DNA of 64,000 nucleotides from an uncultured Bacteroidales bacterium (GCA_905234665.1 CAJOIV010000002.1:34803-98802), one strand, 5' to 3'; positions 24,777 through 33,112 are shown, counted from the first letter of the stretch. Numbers and translations are program-made. Notes: generated from the letters alone by a model not told the origin.

Positions 24777-25592
24777 CTAAAAACTAAAAAGGAGAGGGTA
24801 CTTGTAGGTGGGAACGGCGGGAGCGGTGGGGTCGGTGTTGGCGACAGGGGTACCCACGTGGAGCCCGATGTTGGGGAAATAGCGCTGATAGCGGGCGTAG
24901 ACGGCACGATCCACCTCGCCGCAAAGGCGCAGTTCCATATCGGGAGTTTCGAGGTGGAGACGTTTCATAATGTCGATAGCGAAATAGAGAGCCTCGTCGG
25001 CATTGGCGGCGGCGAAACTGTTGCTGAGGAGCAGACGGCCGGAATAGAATGCCTCGACATCGGCACGGCCGTGACTGATATGCAGCAGCATGAGGGGGTG
25101 CGCAGCGCTGTCTCGCAGCAACTCGGAGGTTACGAGCAGGGAGTGCGGGCAGTGTACGTCGATGCCGGGGAAGGAGACCTTGAAGAGGGTGACGACTTCG
25201 GCATCGGCCTCGAAAACCATGTAGGCTCCGAGCGCCTCGTTGAGGATATGGAACACCCCTTGCTCATTGCCGGGATTGCCGACGAAGTCGAGATACTGAC
25301 GGCTGCGGTGGGGGTCGAAAAGGTGCGCAGGCACCCATGCGAAACGTCTTGCGGGAACCACCAGACGCATGCCGCCCATACCGAGTGGACTCACGCCATA
25401 ATTCCTGTCGAGGCGCGCCAGCGTGTCGGCTGTAACGCCGGCCTGGCCTCCCGATGGGAGTGGGAGGTTCTCCTCCAACGCCAGCAACTGCCTCTTTCCC
25501 GACCCATGTCCGTCCGACATCGTGAGGAGGGAAAAAGAAAATCCATCCGACTGAAGGCAGATGGATAATCTTGTCTCGCTATCCGTATTCAT
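24777..25592 (-). CDS. DUF3822 family protein
   Basis: 271-residue Bacteroidota-specific family often next to rsmD, as here. Visible features are an N-terminal SETRLSICLQSDGFSFSLL, a central VFEADAEVVTLFKVSFPG and a C-terminal LFSNSFAAANADEALYFAID-like block (LLSNSFAAANADEALYFAI), consistent with an actin-like ATPase fold reported for some family members. Function unknown. Only 26 nt separate it from the gene upstream (25619), so it may be transcribed from the promoter at 26340. Confidence 0.85.
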   Translation of the reverse strand: MNTDSETRLSICLQSDGFSFSLLTMSDGHGSGKRQLLALEENLPLPSGGQAGVTADTLARLDRNYGVSPLGMGGMRLVVPARRFAWVPAHLFDPHRSRQYLDFVGNPGNEQGVFHILNEALGAYMVFEADAEVVTLFKVSFPGIDVHCPHSLLVTSELLRDSAAHPLMLLHISHGRADVEAFYSGRLLLSNSFAAANADEALYFAIDIMKRLHLETPDMELRLCGEVDRAVYARYQRYFPNIGLHVGTPVANTDPTAPAVPTYKYPLLFSF

Positions 25593-25618
25593 TTGCTGAG
25601 GAAAGGGATATCTTTATC

Positions 25619-26296
25619 TTACTCAAAGTTACCGTCGGTGATGGCCTGGGTCATATCACCCACCTTCCAACCGGGGAAACGCTGGTTCTGCTTGAGTTCC
25701 GAAATCTTGTTGACGACGAGCTGGTGGTCGAGGTCGGAGAGCAGGACATCCATCATGACCAGGCACTCGAAGACAGGCATCTGGTAGCCGCTACGCTCGA
25801 TGAAACCGGCCTGGAGCTGGAACTCGTTCTTCTCGCCACGGGGATAAGGCACATAGCGGAGGTTGAGAATCTCCTCGCGGTTCTCCTCACGCGACAGGTT
25901 GAACTTATTGTTGGCAACAAGGTTGTCGATGGGGTTGACATATTCGGTGACGAGGGTCTTGTAGCCTTTCTTGATGGCGTCGGCCTCGGTCATCTCGTTG
26001 ATGTCGACACCCTCGGGAATCAGGTCGTAGTTGATTTTCTTGTTGACTACGCGGAGGCTGTCCTCGTTGAGAAGGCGGTTGAAGAGGGTGTCGAAACTGC
26101 CAGTGTAGCAGCCGTAGGTGCTCTTATAGGCCTCTTCAAGGGTACGGATGGCTTTCAACTTCTCGGCGCAGGCGTCGCGGCGCTTGGTGTACTCGTTGTC
26201 GAACTTGACGGGCTCCATAATGCTGAGGTACAGCCAAATTCCCAGGCCCACAATCACGAGGCCCAGCACAATCTGTATCAAAGTCTTGCTTTTCAT
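25619..26296 (-). CDS. Membrane-anchored conserved hypothetical protein
   Basis: 225 residues, not assigned to a named family. One N-terminal membrane helix (LIQIVLGLVIVGLGIWLYLS, residues 6-25), then an extracytoplasmic domain. It begins EYTKRRDACAEKLKAIRTLEEAYKSTYG, resembling the pilin-like N-terminal helix of Bacteroidota proteins with DUF-type annotation. No catalytic motif is visible. A -7 promoter box lies 44 nt upstream, so this gene probably heads the transcript continuing into DUF3822-rsmD-purC-CYTH. Confidence 0.65.
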   Translation of the reverse strand: MKSKTLIQIVLGLVIVGLGIWLYLSIMEPVKFDNEYTKRRDACAEKLKAIRTLEEAYKSTYGCYTGSFDTLFNRLLNEDSLRVVNKKINYDLIPEGVDINEMTEADAIKKGYKTLVTEYVNPIDNLVANNKFNLSREENREEILNLRYVPYPRGEKNEFQLQAGFIERSGYQMPVFECLVMMDVLLSDLDHQLVVNKISELKQNQRFPGWKVGDMTQAITDGNFE

Positions 26297-26339
26297 GCTT
26301 ATGTGTTTTAGTGTTTTTGTTATACTCTAATTCAGAGTG

Positions 26340-26347
26340 CAAAGATA
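26340..26347 (-). promoter_or_regulatory. -7 promoter box (TATCTTTG)
   Basis: Minus-strand CGTATCTTTGCACTC, 44 nt before the ATG at 26296, with an A/T-rich upstream stretch but no clear -33 TTTG. Confidence 0.65.
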
Positions 26348-26433
26348 CGAAAAAAGTGTGAAGTGGAGAAAAAAAAGTTCTCCCTATGCTGTGCGCGCTG
26401 GCATAAAACACTGAGGCGTAAGAGTAAAGACGA

Positions 26434-26475
26434 TAAAAAAAAGTGTCCTCCGTCGGAATCGGCGGAGGACACTTT
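26434..26475 (-). terminator. Terminator of the methylmalonyl-CoA decarboxylase operon
   Basis: A 13-bp stem, AAAGTGTCCTCCG/CGGAGGACACTTT, followed on the minus strand by a run of eight T. It lies 31 nt after the stop of the last gene of the operon (oadB). Confidence 0.93.
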
Positions 26476-26505
26476 GAGAGTTTAGCGTGTCGCGTTGTCC
26501 TCTTT

Positions 26506-27678
26506 TTAGTGGAGGAAGGCGAGCAGGATACCTGCGGCGACGGCGGAACCGACGACGCCAGCCACGTTGGGACCCATGGCGTGCTGCAGCAGGTAGTTGG
26601 TCTTGTCGTATTCCAGACCCACGTTGTTCGACACACGGGCGGCGTCGGGAACGGCGCTGACTCCGGAGTTGCCGATGAGGGGGTTGATCTTGTTGCCCTC
26701 CTTGAGGAAGAGGTTCATCAGCTTAACGAAGCAGACACCCATGAAGGTGGCGACGATGAAGGAGCCGGCACCGAGGGCGAAGATGAGCACCGAGCGGCCC
26801 GTGAGGAACGAGGTGGCCTGCGTCGAGGCGCCCACGGTGATGCCGATGAGGAGGGTGCAGATGTTGACGATTGCGTTGGAGGCGACCTCGGAGAGGCGCT
26901 TGGTGACGCCGCACTCCTTCAACAGGTTACCGAAGAAGAGCATGCCCAGCAGGGGAAGGCCCGACGGCACGATGAAGGCGCAGAAGAGGAAACCGACGAT
27001 GGGGAAGGTGATCTTCTCCAGCTTCGACACCTGACGAGGCGGCTTCATGCGGATGGTGCGTTCCTTCTTGGTGGTGAGGAGGCGCATGATGGGAGGCTGG
27101 ATGACAGGCACGAGGGCCATATAGGAGTAGGCCGAGACGGCGATGGCACCCATGAGCTCGGGAGCCAGCTGCGAGGAGATGAAGATGGCCGTGGGACCGT
27201 CGGCACCGCCGATGATACCGATGGCACCGGCCTCATTGGGGGCAAATCCCAGAGCCATGGCGCCCATGTAGGCGGCAAAGATACCGCACTGGGCGGCCGC
27301 GCCGATGAGGAACAGCTTGGGGTTCGACAGCAGGGCCGAGAAGTCGGTCATGGCTCCAATGCCGAGGAATATCAATGGCGGGTACCATCCGTTCTGCACT
27401 CCGTGATACAGGATGTTCAGGACAGAGTTCGTCTCGTATATGCCTATCTTCAGTCCCGGGTAGAAGGGGATGTTGCCGACAAGCATGCCGAATCCGATGG
27501 GCACAAGCAGGAGGGGTTCGAACTCGAACTTGATGCCCAGGAAGATGAATATCAATCCTATCAGGATCATGATGATGTGGCCCCATGTGACGTTGGCGAA
27601 ACCCGTGTACTCCAAGAACTGGACCAGCTGGGTCGACAAGAAGTCCATGAAACCACCTGTTGTTAATAGATTAAACAT
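26506..27678 (-). CDS. Sodium-translocating decarboxylase beta subunit
   Basis: Integral membrane subunit (OadB/MmdB/GcdB family) that decarboxylates carboxybiotin and pumps Na+ outward; 390 residues, about ten membrane helices. Typical blocks are PPLIFLGIGAMTDFSALLSNP, IGIIGGADGPTAIF near 175 (the conserved Asp of GGADGPT is implicated in Na+ transport), NPLIGNSGVSAVPDAARVSN near 335 and the terminal HAMGPNVAGVVGSAVAAG. It is the last gene of the unit mce-mmdA-Cys-rich-OadG-biotin carrier, so methylmalonyl-CoA is the most likely substrate. Confidence 0.95.
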   Translation of the reverse strand: MFNLLTTGGFMDFLSTQLVQFLEYTGFANVTWGHIIMILIGLIFIFLGIKFEFEPLLLVPIGFGMLVGNIPFYPGLKIGIYETNSVLNILYHGVQNGWYPPLIFLGIGAMTDFSALLSNPKLFLIGAAAQCGIFAAYMGAMALGFAPNEAGAIGIIGGADGPTAIFISSQLAPELMGAIAVSAYSYMALVPVIQPPIMRLLTTKKERTIRMKPPRQVSKLEKITFPIVGFLFCAFIVPSGLPLLGMLFFGNLLKECGVTKRLSEVASNAIVNICTLLIGITVGASTQATSFLTGRSVLIFALGAGSFIVATFMGVCFVKLMNLFLKEGNKINPLIGNSGVSAVPDAARVSNNVGLEYDKTNYLLQHAMGPNVAGVVGSAVAAGILLAFLH

Positions 27679-27723
27679 AGTAGCGTTCTTATTTCGTTAT
27701 TAGTTATAACGTCATCACGTTAT

Positions 27724-28182
27724 TTATCCAATGACAATGAGTGCGTCACCTTCGAGGACGCTGTCGCCCTTGCGGACATTGACGGACTTGACGACACCGT
27801 CGGCGTCGGCCTCGATGTTGTTCTCCATCTTCATGGCCTCGAGGAGGACGACGGTCTGACCCGATTTCACCTGGTCGCCGACATTGACGAAGACGTCGAG
27901 GATGGTGCCGGGGAGGGGCGACTGCACCTTGTGGCCTGCCGTTGCGCCAGCGGCAGCGGGTGCGGGAGCCGGAGCGGAACGCTGCACCTCGCCCTGAGCT
28001 GTGGCCACGCGGGGAGCGGGACGGCTGCTGACGATGGTGGTGTGCTTGGGTTGGCGAATCTCTTTGTCGACGGTGACATTATAAGGGGTACCGTTGACGT
28101 CTAACTTGATTTCCTGGCCTTCTACCTCGTTGATGTCGACGCTGTAGTCGATGCCGTTTATCTTGAACTTGAAGTTTTTCAT
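27724..28182 (-). CDS. mmdC: Biotin carrier subunit of methylmalonyl-CoA decarboxylase
   Basis: 152 residues. The N-terminal domain (FKFKINGIDYSVDINEVEGQ) is followed by an Ala/Pro-rich flexible hinge (residues ~58-82). The C-terminal biotinyl domain carries the biotinylation motif EAMKMENN, in which the Lys is biotinylated, near residue 117. It shuttles carboxybiotin from the alpha (carboxyltransferase) to the beta subunit. Spacing to the OadG gene is 8 nt. Symbol by context and domain order. Confidence 0.92.
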   Translation of the reverse strand: MKNFKFKINGIDYSVDINEVEGQEIKLDVNGTPYNVTVDKEIRQPKHTTIVSSRPAPRVATAQGEVQRSAPAPAPAAAGATAGHKVQSPLPGTILDVFVNVGDQVKSGQTVVLLEAMKMENNIEADADGVVKSVNVRKGDSVLEGDALIVIG

Positions 28183-28190
28183 TGTTGCTG

Positions 28191-29207
28191 TTATCTTCTG
28201 TTGTTAAAATACTTGTTCATGTTGTAGAACTTGGCGTTCCACGGAGTCCAGGCGCGCTCGACCTTCTGGATGGTGATGACGGTGTCTTCCTCGTCGTGCA
28301 TGTCTTGGTCATACAGGTAGATGGCGGCGGCGATGGCGGCATAGACCTCACCTGCCACTTCCTTGGTGGGTGCAGGAGTGGCGAGGTTGTTGCGCTCGGC
28401 GACCTTGCGTTTCTTGCGGTCCTGAATCTTCATGATGGCGGAGCCGTAGCCCTTCATGATGAAGCAGATGCAGACGAGGGCGATGAAGACCACGCAGATG
28501 GCCACGAGGGTGAGGCCGACGCCGACAGGGTCGGACTCTTTGATGCGCTCGGACTGTTTGGGGACGTGGTAGTGGACGGGCTTGCCCGTTTCGGCGATGG
28601 TCTCTATGCCGCGTCCGCACTGGAGGATGTGGATGTCATAGCCGACGGGGTTCTTTCCGACGACGATAATCTCGCCTGCCATGGGGTCGAATCCGAAGGC
28701 ATCGGCGTTGCTGCTGAAGGCGACAGTGGCGAGGGGTGTGGTGTCGGGCAGGCGGTCAAGGCTGAGGACGGCGAGGTAGGAGGAGTCCTTCTGCGAGCTG
28801 GCGAGGAGGACGACCTTACCGTCGATGACGGCGACCGACTTGGGACGGATGATGTTCTTGAGGTCGTGGCGTTTCTTGATGCTGTCGGTGACGAAACGTC
28901 CGAGGCGGATGGTAGTGTCGGGAGTGCGCTGGAGGATGTCGACGGCGCAGTCGATGCTGTCGACCAGCACGAAAATCTGTTTCTCGGGGAGGTAGCAGAT
29001 GCCGACGGGCATGAAGTCGAGGGGTTTCTGGGCATGGCAGCAGGGTGCGGGCATGCCTTCGGGGTTCATACCCTCGGGGGTAGGAGCTGCAGCCGCCCGA
29101 GTGGCGCCCGACTGAGCATCGGGGGCGGCAGGCTGGGCCGTTGCAGTGCTGCCCAGCAGGAAGAGACCCACAAGGACTGCTACTATTGGTTTGAATACTT
29201 TATTCAT
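28191..29207 (-). CDS. OadG-family subunit with large exported N-terminal domain
   Basis: 338 residues from ATG 29207. A signal peptide or anchor (residues 1-24, FKPIVAVLVGLFLLGSTATAQ) precedes ~200 exported residues. Residues ~238-265 are a membrane helix (VGVGLTLVAICVVFIALVCICFIM), followed by a basic cytosolic tail of ~70 residues, the part that matches OadG/MmdD-type gamma or delta subunits. Those are normally ~80-100 residues. The exported region shows three strand-rich blocks (ICYLPEKQIFVLVDSIDCAV, SVAVIDGKVVLLASSQKDSS, FGFDPMAGEIIVVGKNPVG), suggesting beta-propeller-like blades. Position between mmdA and the biotin carrier supports the complex assignment; the ectodomain role is unknown. 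Confidence 0.82.
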   Translation of the reverse strand: MNKVFKPIVAVLVGLFLLGSTATAQPAAPDAQSGATRAAAAPTPEGMNPEGMPAPCCHAQKPLDFMPVGICYLPEKQIFVLVDSIDCAVDILQRTPDTTIRLGRFVTDSIKKRHDLKNIIRPKSVAVIDGKVVLLASSQKDSSYLAVLSLDRLPDTTPLATVAFSSNADAFGFDPMAGEIIVVGKNPVGYDIHILQCGRGIETIAETGKPVHYHVPKQSERIKESDPVGVGLTLVAICVVFIALVCICFIMKGYGSAIMKIQDRKKRKVAERNNLATPAPTKEVAGEVYAAIAAAIYLYDQDMHDEEDTVITIQKVERAWTPWNAKFYNMNKYFNNRR

Positions 29208-29255
29208 GTCTTCTTTATTGTTATAACAATCAAGCAAGGTCTTTAGCCCTGGGTC

Positions 29256-29289
29256 ACACGCCTCCGCTCCGAAAGGCGGAGGCGTGTGT
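29256..29289. repeat. Intercistronic GC-rich hairpin in the decarboxylase operon
   Basis: A 13-14-bp stem, CACACGCCTCCGC paired with GCGGAGGCGTGTG, lies between the Cys-rich gene and the OadG gene. No U-tract follows, so it is more likely an RNA-processing or stability hairpin that lets the two halves of the operon be expressed at different levels. A leaky terminator is the alternative. Confidence 0.75.
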
Positions 29290-29306
29290 GGGCCGGTGTG
29301 CAAGAG

Positions 29307-29660
29307 TTATTTCTTGCAGCACTCTTTCTTTTCGCCTTCGCATTGGTGCTGGCAGCCTTCGTGGTTGCCCTCGCACTCGTGCTTGCAGCACTTCTCGCCC
29401 TGGGCTTTGCAGCACTGCTCGCCGGCCTTCACCTTGCAGCACTCTTCGGTGCCACACTTGACGCAGCCTTCGCAGTTGTTGGCGGCGCAGGTGCTGTCGC
29501 AAGTGCACTCGCACTGGTGGTGGCAGCACTCATGCTGGTGCTCGCAGCACTCGGTGTTGGTGGTGTCGGCAGCCTCTTCGGCGGGTTTGTTGTTGCAGCA
29601 GGCGCTCATGCCGAGGGCAAAAGCGGCAGCAACGAAAGCGGTTAAGAAAATCTTCTTCAT
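29307..29660 (-). CDS. Cysteine/histidine-rich lipoprotein
   Basis: 117 residues. Lipoprotein signal peptide ending LGMSAC with lipidation Cys at about 21. The mature chain has 24 Cys and 7 His in ~97 residues, arranged as CC pairs and CxC/CxxC motifs (ECCEHQHECCHHQCECTCD, KCCKHECEGNHEGCQHQCEG). That resembles metallothioneins but is tethered to the envelope. It probably binds thiophilic metals or forms a dense disulfide network; neither is proven. It sits in the decarboxylase operon between mmdA and the OadG subunit, flanked by a Family B repeat and a strong hairpin. This suggests insertion into the operon. No homologue could be named from memory. Confidence 0.8.
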   Translation of the reverse strand: MKKIFLTAFVAAAFALGMSACCNNKPAEEAADTTNTECCEHQHECCHHQCECTCDSTCAANNCEGCVKCGTEECCKVKAGEQCCKAQGEKCCKHECEGNHEGCQHQCEGEKKECCKK

Positions 29661-29720
29661 TTTGTTTGATTGCTATTGTGCAGGGTGAAGTCCCTGCGGG
29701 TTAATAATAAAGGTTACTTA

Positions 29721-29802
29721 TTGTTTGAATGTTTGAATGTTTAAATGTTTGAGTGGCTACCGCCTTCCTTACACATTATCACATTTACACACTTACACAT
29801 TA
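29721..29802. repeat. Family B palindromic repeat
   Basis: Left arm GAATGTTTGAATGTTTAAAT, core TTGAGTGGCTACCGCC, right arm TTACACATTATCACATTTAC. It extends to the mmdA stop codon. Confidence 0.88.
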
Positions 29803-31359
29803 AAGAGGAATGTTGCAGTGTTTCTTCATGGGCAGCGAGTCCTTCTTGGTGGCGAGCACCTGGAGGGCGCGGATGATGCGGAAACGGGTGTTGCGGGGCT
29901 CGATGACATCGTCGATGTAGCCGTATTTGGCGGCGTTGTAGGGGTTGGCGAACTGGTCGTTGTACTCCTTCTCCTTGTCGGCGATGAATTTGGCCTTCTC
30001 CTCGGGGTCTTCAATCTCCTTGAGCTGGCGGCCGTAGAGCACCTCAGTGGCGCCGCTGGCACCCATGACGGCGATTTGTGCCGTGGGCCATGCGTAGTTG
30101 ATGTCGCCGCGCAGCTGCTTGCAGCTCATGACGATGTGGGCACCGCCATAGGACTTGCGGAGGGTGACGGTCACCTTGGGCACCGTGGCCTCGCCATAGG
30201 CGAAGAGCATCTTGGCACCGTGGACGATGACGCCGTTGTACTCCTGACCCGTGCCGGGGAGGAAGCCGGGGACGTCGACGAGGGTGACGATGGGGATATT
30301 GAAAGCGTCGCAGAAACGGACGAAGCGGCCGCCCTTGCGCGAGGCGTTGCAGTCGAGCACGCCGGCCATGGCCTTGGGCTGGTTGGCGACAATGCCGACG
30401 CTGATGCCGTTGAAGTGGGCGAAGCCGACCACCAGGTTGGGGGCGAACTTCTCATGCACCTCGAGGAACTTGCCGTCGTCGACGATGGCGTGGATGATAT
30501 CCTTCACATCGTAGGGGGCGTTGGGGTTTTCGGGGATGATGCTGTTGAGGCTGTCCTCCAGACGGTCGACGGGGTCGTTGGTGGGCACCAGCGGGGCTTC
30601 CTCGAAGTTGTTGGAGGGGAGGAAGGAGACGAGGTCGCGGATGAGGTTGATGGTATCCTCCTCGGTCTCGCCGACGAAGTGGGCCACGCCGCTCTTGGTG
30701 GCATGCACCATGGCGCCGCCGAGCTTGTCGACGGTCACATCCTCGCCGGTCACGGTCTTCACCACCTTGGGACCCGTGAGGAACATGTAGCTGTTCTCCT
30801 TGGTCATCATGATGAAGTCGGTGAGTGCGGGGCTATAGACGGCGCCGCCGGCGCAGGGGCCGAAGATGGCGCTGATCTGAGGCACCACGCCGCTGGCCAT
30901 AATGTTGCGCTCGAAGATCTCGGCATAGCCGGCCAGGGAGTTGCAACCCTCCTGGATACGGGCGCCGCCGGAGTCGTTCATGCCGATGACCGGCGCGCCG
31001 GTCTTCATGGCCTGGTCCATAATCTTGCAGATCTTGAGCGACATGGTCTCGCTGAGGCTGCCGGCGAAGACGGTGAAATCCTGGGCAAAGACATAGACGG
31101 GACGGCCGTCGATGGTGCCGTAGCCGGTGACCACGCCGTCGCCGAGGAACGACTGCTTCTGCATGTCGAAGTTGGTGCAGCGGTGGGTGACGAACATGTC
31201 GAACTCTTCGAACGAGCCTTCGTCAAGGAGGAGGGAGATACGCTCGCGGGCGGTCAGTTTGCCCTGCTCGTGCTGCTTGTCGATGCGTTTCTGCCCGCCG
31301 CCGATTTTGGCCTCGCTTCTCTTGTCGAGAAGTTCCTTTATTTTTTCTTCAAAAGCCAT
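29800..31359 (-). CDS. mmdA: Methylmalonyl-CoA decarboxylase alpha (carboxyltransferase) subunit
   Basis: 519 residues of the acyl-CoA carboxylase beta/transcarboxylase family. It transfers the carboxyl group of methylmalonyl-CoA to the biotin carrier. N-terminal helix [21 protein letters not shown]-domain [20 protein letters not shown], oxyanion-hole regions [12 protein letters not shown] near 165 and [13 protein letters not shown] near 205, and C-domain [20 protein letters not shown] near 360 with [15 protein letters not shown]. Substrate assignment rests on the adjacent epimerase gene and the membrane subunits; propionyl-CoA carboxylase activity is the alternative. Confidence 0.94.
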   Translation of the reverse strand: MAFEEKIKELLDKRSEAKIGGGQKRIDKQHEQGKLTARERISLLLDEGSFEEFDMFVTHRCTNFDMQKQSFLGDGVVTGYGTIDGRPVYVFAQDFTVFAGSLSETMSLKICKIMDQAMKTGAPVIGMNDSGGARIQEGCNSLAGYAEIFERNIMASGVVPQISAIFGPCAGGAVYSPALTDFIMMTKENSYMFLTGPKVVKTVTGEDVTVDKLGGAMVHATKSGVAHFVGETEEDTINLIRDLVSFLPSNNFEEAPLVPTNDPVDRLEDSLNSIIPENPNAPYDVKDIIHAIVDDGKFLEVHEKFAPNLVVGFAHFNGISVGIVANQPKAMAGVLDCNASRKGGRFVRFCDAFNIPIVTLVDVPGFLPGTGQEYNGVIVHGAKMLFAYGEATVPKVTVTLRKSYGGAHIVMSCKQLRGDINYAWPTAQIAVMGASGATEVLYGRQLKEIEDPEEKAKFIADKEKEYNDQFANPYNAAKYGYIDDVIEPRNTRFRIIRALQVLATKKDSLPMKKHCNIPL

Positions 31360-31376
31360 AGTGTATTATTTTTTAA

Positions 31377-31466
31377 GGGTTATTGGTTATTGGTTATTGG
31401 TTATTGATGCTACGCAGCAAAGGGGTGCGACAGTTTTTCTATAACCTATAACCCATAACCTATAAA
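31377..31466. repeat. Family C palindromic repeat (GGTTATTGGTTATTG arms)
   Basis: Tandem GGTTATTG units, a core with ATGCTACGCAGC, then complementary TATAACC units. It occupies the whole spacer between mce and mmdA. Same family as 44129-44260 and 45149-45230. Confidence 0.88.
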
Positions 31467-31471
31467 CTTTT

Positions 31472-31879
31472 TTATTTGCAGCAGAACTCGGTCAACACGC
31501 CGAGGGTGCTCTTGGGGTGGAGGAAGCCGATGTGGAGGCCTTCGGCACCGCCGCGGCTCTGCTGGTCGATGAGGCGGACGCCTTTCTCCTTGGCATCGTT
31601 GAGGGCCTTGTCGGTGTCTTCCATGCAGAAGGCGATGTGGTGCATGCCGCCCTTGCCGCCGTTCTTCTCGATGAACGAGGCGATGGTGCTCTCGGGGCAG
31701 GTGGGCTCCAGAAGTTCTATCTTGGTCTGTCCGCACATGAAGAAGGCGGTCTTGACCTTCTGGTCCTTGACCTCTTCGATGGCGTAGCATTTCAGACCCA
31801 TAACATCTTCCCAGTAACGGATGGCTTCATCCAGGTTGGTAACGGCAATGCCGATGTGTTCGATGTGCGACGGTGTCAT
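31472..31879 (-). CDS. mce: Methylmalonyl-CoA epimerase
   Basis: 135-residue vicinal-oxygen-chelate (glyoxalase fold) enzyme interconverting (S)- and (R)-methylmalonyl-CoA. Metal-ligand regions are IEHIGIAVTNLDEAIRYW (His near 8), KIELLEPT, and MHHIAFCMED (His near 82), with the usual C-terminal VLTEF acidic ligand. The first gene of the decarboxylase operon, it links the mutase product to the decarboxylase. The promoter lies ~110 nt upstream at 31991-32021. Confidence 0.95.
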   Translation of the reverse strand: MTPSHIEHIGIAVTNLDEAIRYWEDVMGLKCYAIEEVKDQKVKTAFFMCGQTKIELLEPTCPESTIASFIEKNGGKGGMHHIAFCMEDTDKALNDAKEKGVRLIDQQSRGGAEGLHIGFLHPKSTLGVLTEFCCK

Positions 31880-31990
31880 TTCTGTATAGTTTTTGTCTGT
31901 TGTTATTATTATTGTTATTCGATATAATCACTTCACCCATTGGGAGTAATGCGCCCCACCGCGGGACACACTGCACCCAATACGCGACTG

Positions 31991-32021
31991 CAAAAGTACG
32001 AAAAGTATTTCACATAACAAA
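31991..32021 (-). promoter_or_regulatory. Promoter of the mce-mmd operon
   Basis: Minus-strand TTTG (32018-32021), 19-nt spacer, TACTTTTG (31991-31998): a full match to the Bacteroidota -33/-7 pattern. Leader of about 105 nt. Confidence 0.82.
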
Positions 32022-32086
32022 ACTTTTTGGCACAATATTTTTCCACCCGCCGCGTTGTGAGGATGAAACATTGGACTCTTTACAAT

Positions 32087-32548
32087 ATGGAACAGCAACC
32101 CACCCTTAACGACCACAACCTTGCAGAAGGTGAGAGCAGAGCAAACGCCGTTTGCTTTGCCGAGACAAAGCAAGGTCATGAACTTAATGCTCATAACAAG
32201 CAGGAACACCCGCCGATGCACACCTCAACATCAGGGCGCTTCTTTGCTTGGCTGTTGAAATATTGGTGGGTGCCTGTCTGTGTGACAATGCTGTGCTATT
32301 TGTTCGATTTGGCAGGCGATTTCTATTCGTATGCCAATAATTCAGACTATATGAATGACTGGTTTCCATTTCCCCTATTGTCGTTTATAATAGGCTGCCT
32401 TTCTTTTTTGTGGAGAGGTACAGCATTCTTTACGGCACTAGCCAAAAAGAAATGGACGGTTGCACTATTATTGCTTCTGTTCCATTTGTTGTGCTGGGTG
32501 CTTATCTACTTTGTGGAGCTACGATATTATCGCTATAGCGAATTATAG
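32087..32548 (+). CDS. Small membrane protein with AlaX-like N-terminal tag
   Basis: 153 residues, not recognised. Three hydrophobic helices (WWVPVCVTMLCYLFDLAG, PLLSFIIGCLSFLW, VALLLLLFHLLCWVLIYFV) follow a polar N-terminus of ~55 residues. That N-terminus copies the start of the next gene: MEQQPTLNDHN and LNAHNKQEHPPMHT against MEQEPVLNAHNKEEYPPMHT in AlaX. The two halves are split by a palindromic Family H insert flanked by near-identical LNDHN/LNAHN codons. Start chosen at 32087 on this similarity; ATG 32063 is also possible. AT-richer than its neighbours. Only 13 nt precede alaX, so they are probably co-transcribed. Confidence 0.6.
   Translation: MEQQPTLNDHNLAEGESRANAVCFAETKQGHELNAHNKQEHPPMHTSTSGRFFAWLLKYWWVPVCVTMLCYLFDLAGDFYSYANNSDYMNDWFPFPLLSFIIGCLSFLWRGTAFFTALAKKKWTVALLLLLFHLLCWVLIYFVELRYYRYSEL
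32133..32172. repeat. Family H palindromic insert in the small membrane gene
   Basis: GAGAGCAGAGCAAAC-GCCG-TTTGCTTTGCCGAG, read in frame as part of GESRANAVCFAETK. It matches the insert in uppP (45743). Flanks CTTAACGACCACAAC and CTTAATGCTCATAAC look like a 15-bp imperfect target duplication. Confidence 0.75.
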
Positions 32549-32561
32549 AAGTTTATCAGTT

Positions 32562-33032
32562 ATGGAACAAGAACCCGTCTTAAACGCCCACAATAAAGAA
32601 GAGTACCCGCCGATGCATACGGCGGAGCATATCTTGAACCAGACGATGGTGCGGATGTTCGGATGTCCGCGGTCGCGCAACGCGCACATCGAGCGCAAGA
32701 AGAGCAAATGCGACTACCTCCTCGACGCCTGCCCCACCGCGGAGCAGGTGGCGGAGATTGAACGCCGCGTGAACGAGGTGATTGACAGCCATCTGGATGT
32801 CACCTACGAGTTCGTCCGCCGCGACGAGGTGCCGCCGGAAGTGGACCTCGGCAAACTGCCCGACGATGCCAGCGAGACGCTACGCCTCGTCCGCATCGGC
32901 GACTACGACCTCTGCGCCTGCGTGGGAACGCACGTCCAGAACACCGCCGAGATAGCCCCCTTCCGCATCCTCTCGCACGACTACAACCCCGATACCCGCG
33001 TCTGGCGCCTCCGCTTCAAACTGGCGGAGTGA
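32562..33032 (+). CDS. AlaX-like alanyl-tRNA editing protein
   Basis: 156 residues resembling the editing (second additional) domain of alanyl/threonyl-tRNA synthetases, acting in trans on mischarged tRNA-Ala. Zinc ligands are MHTAEHILNQ (HxxxH, near 18-22) and CACVGTHVQNTAEI (CxxxH, near 119-123). An ERKKSKCDYLLD block lies between, and the protein is about the size of short AlaX forms. The conserved domain starts at MHTAEHIL; the 17 residues before it (MEQEPVLNAHNKEEYPP) are an extra tag that is duplicated at the start of the upstream membrane gene. Confidence 0.88.
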   Translation: MEQEPVLNAHNKEEYPPMHTAEHILNQTMVRMFGCPRSRNAHIERKKSKCDYLLDACPTAEQVAEIERRVNEVIDSHLDVTYEFVRRDEVPPEVDLGKLPDDASETLRLVRIGDYDLCACVGTHVQNTAEIAPFRILSHDYNPDTRVWRLRFKLAE

Positions 33033-33112
33033 AAATCGCACATTCCTCCGCCCCTTTGTAGCACACAACGTTATAGGAGACAATAATGCATGGCGGGACA
33101 AAGCCGCAATAT

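Noticed and set aside
29256..29289. Hairpin between the Cys-rich and OadG genes as a terminator
   Set aside because: There is no T-run on either side, and downstream subunits of the same complex would be cut off.
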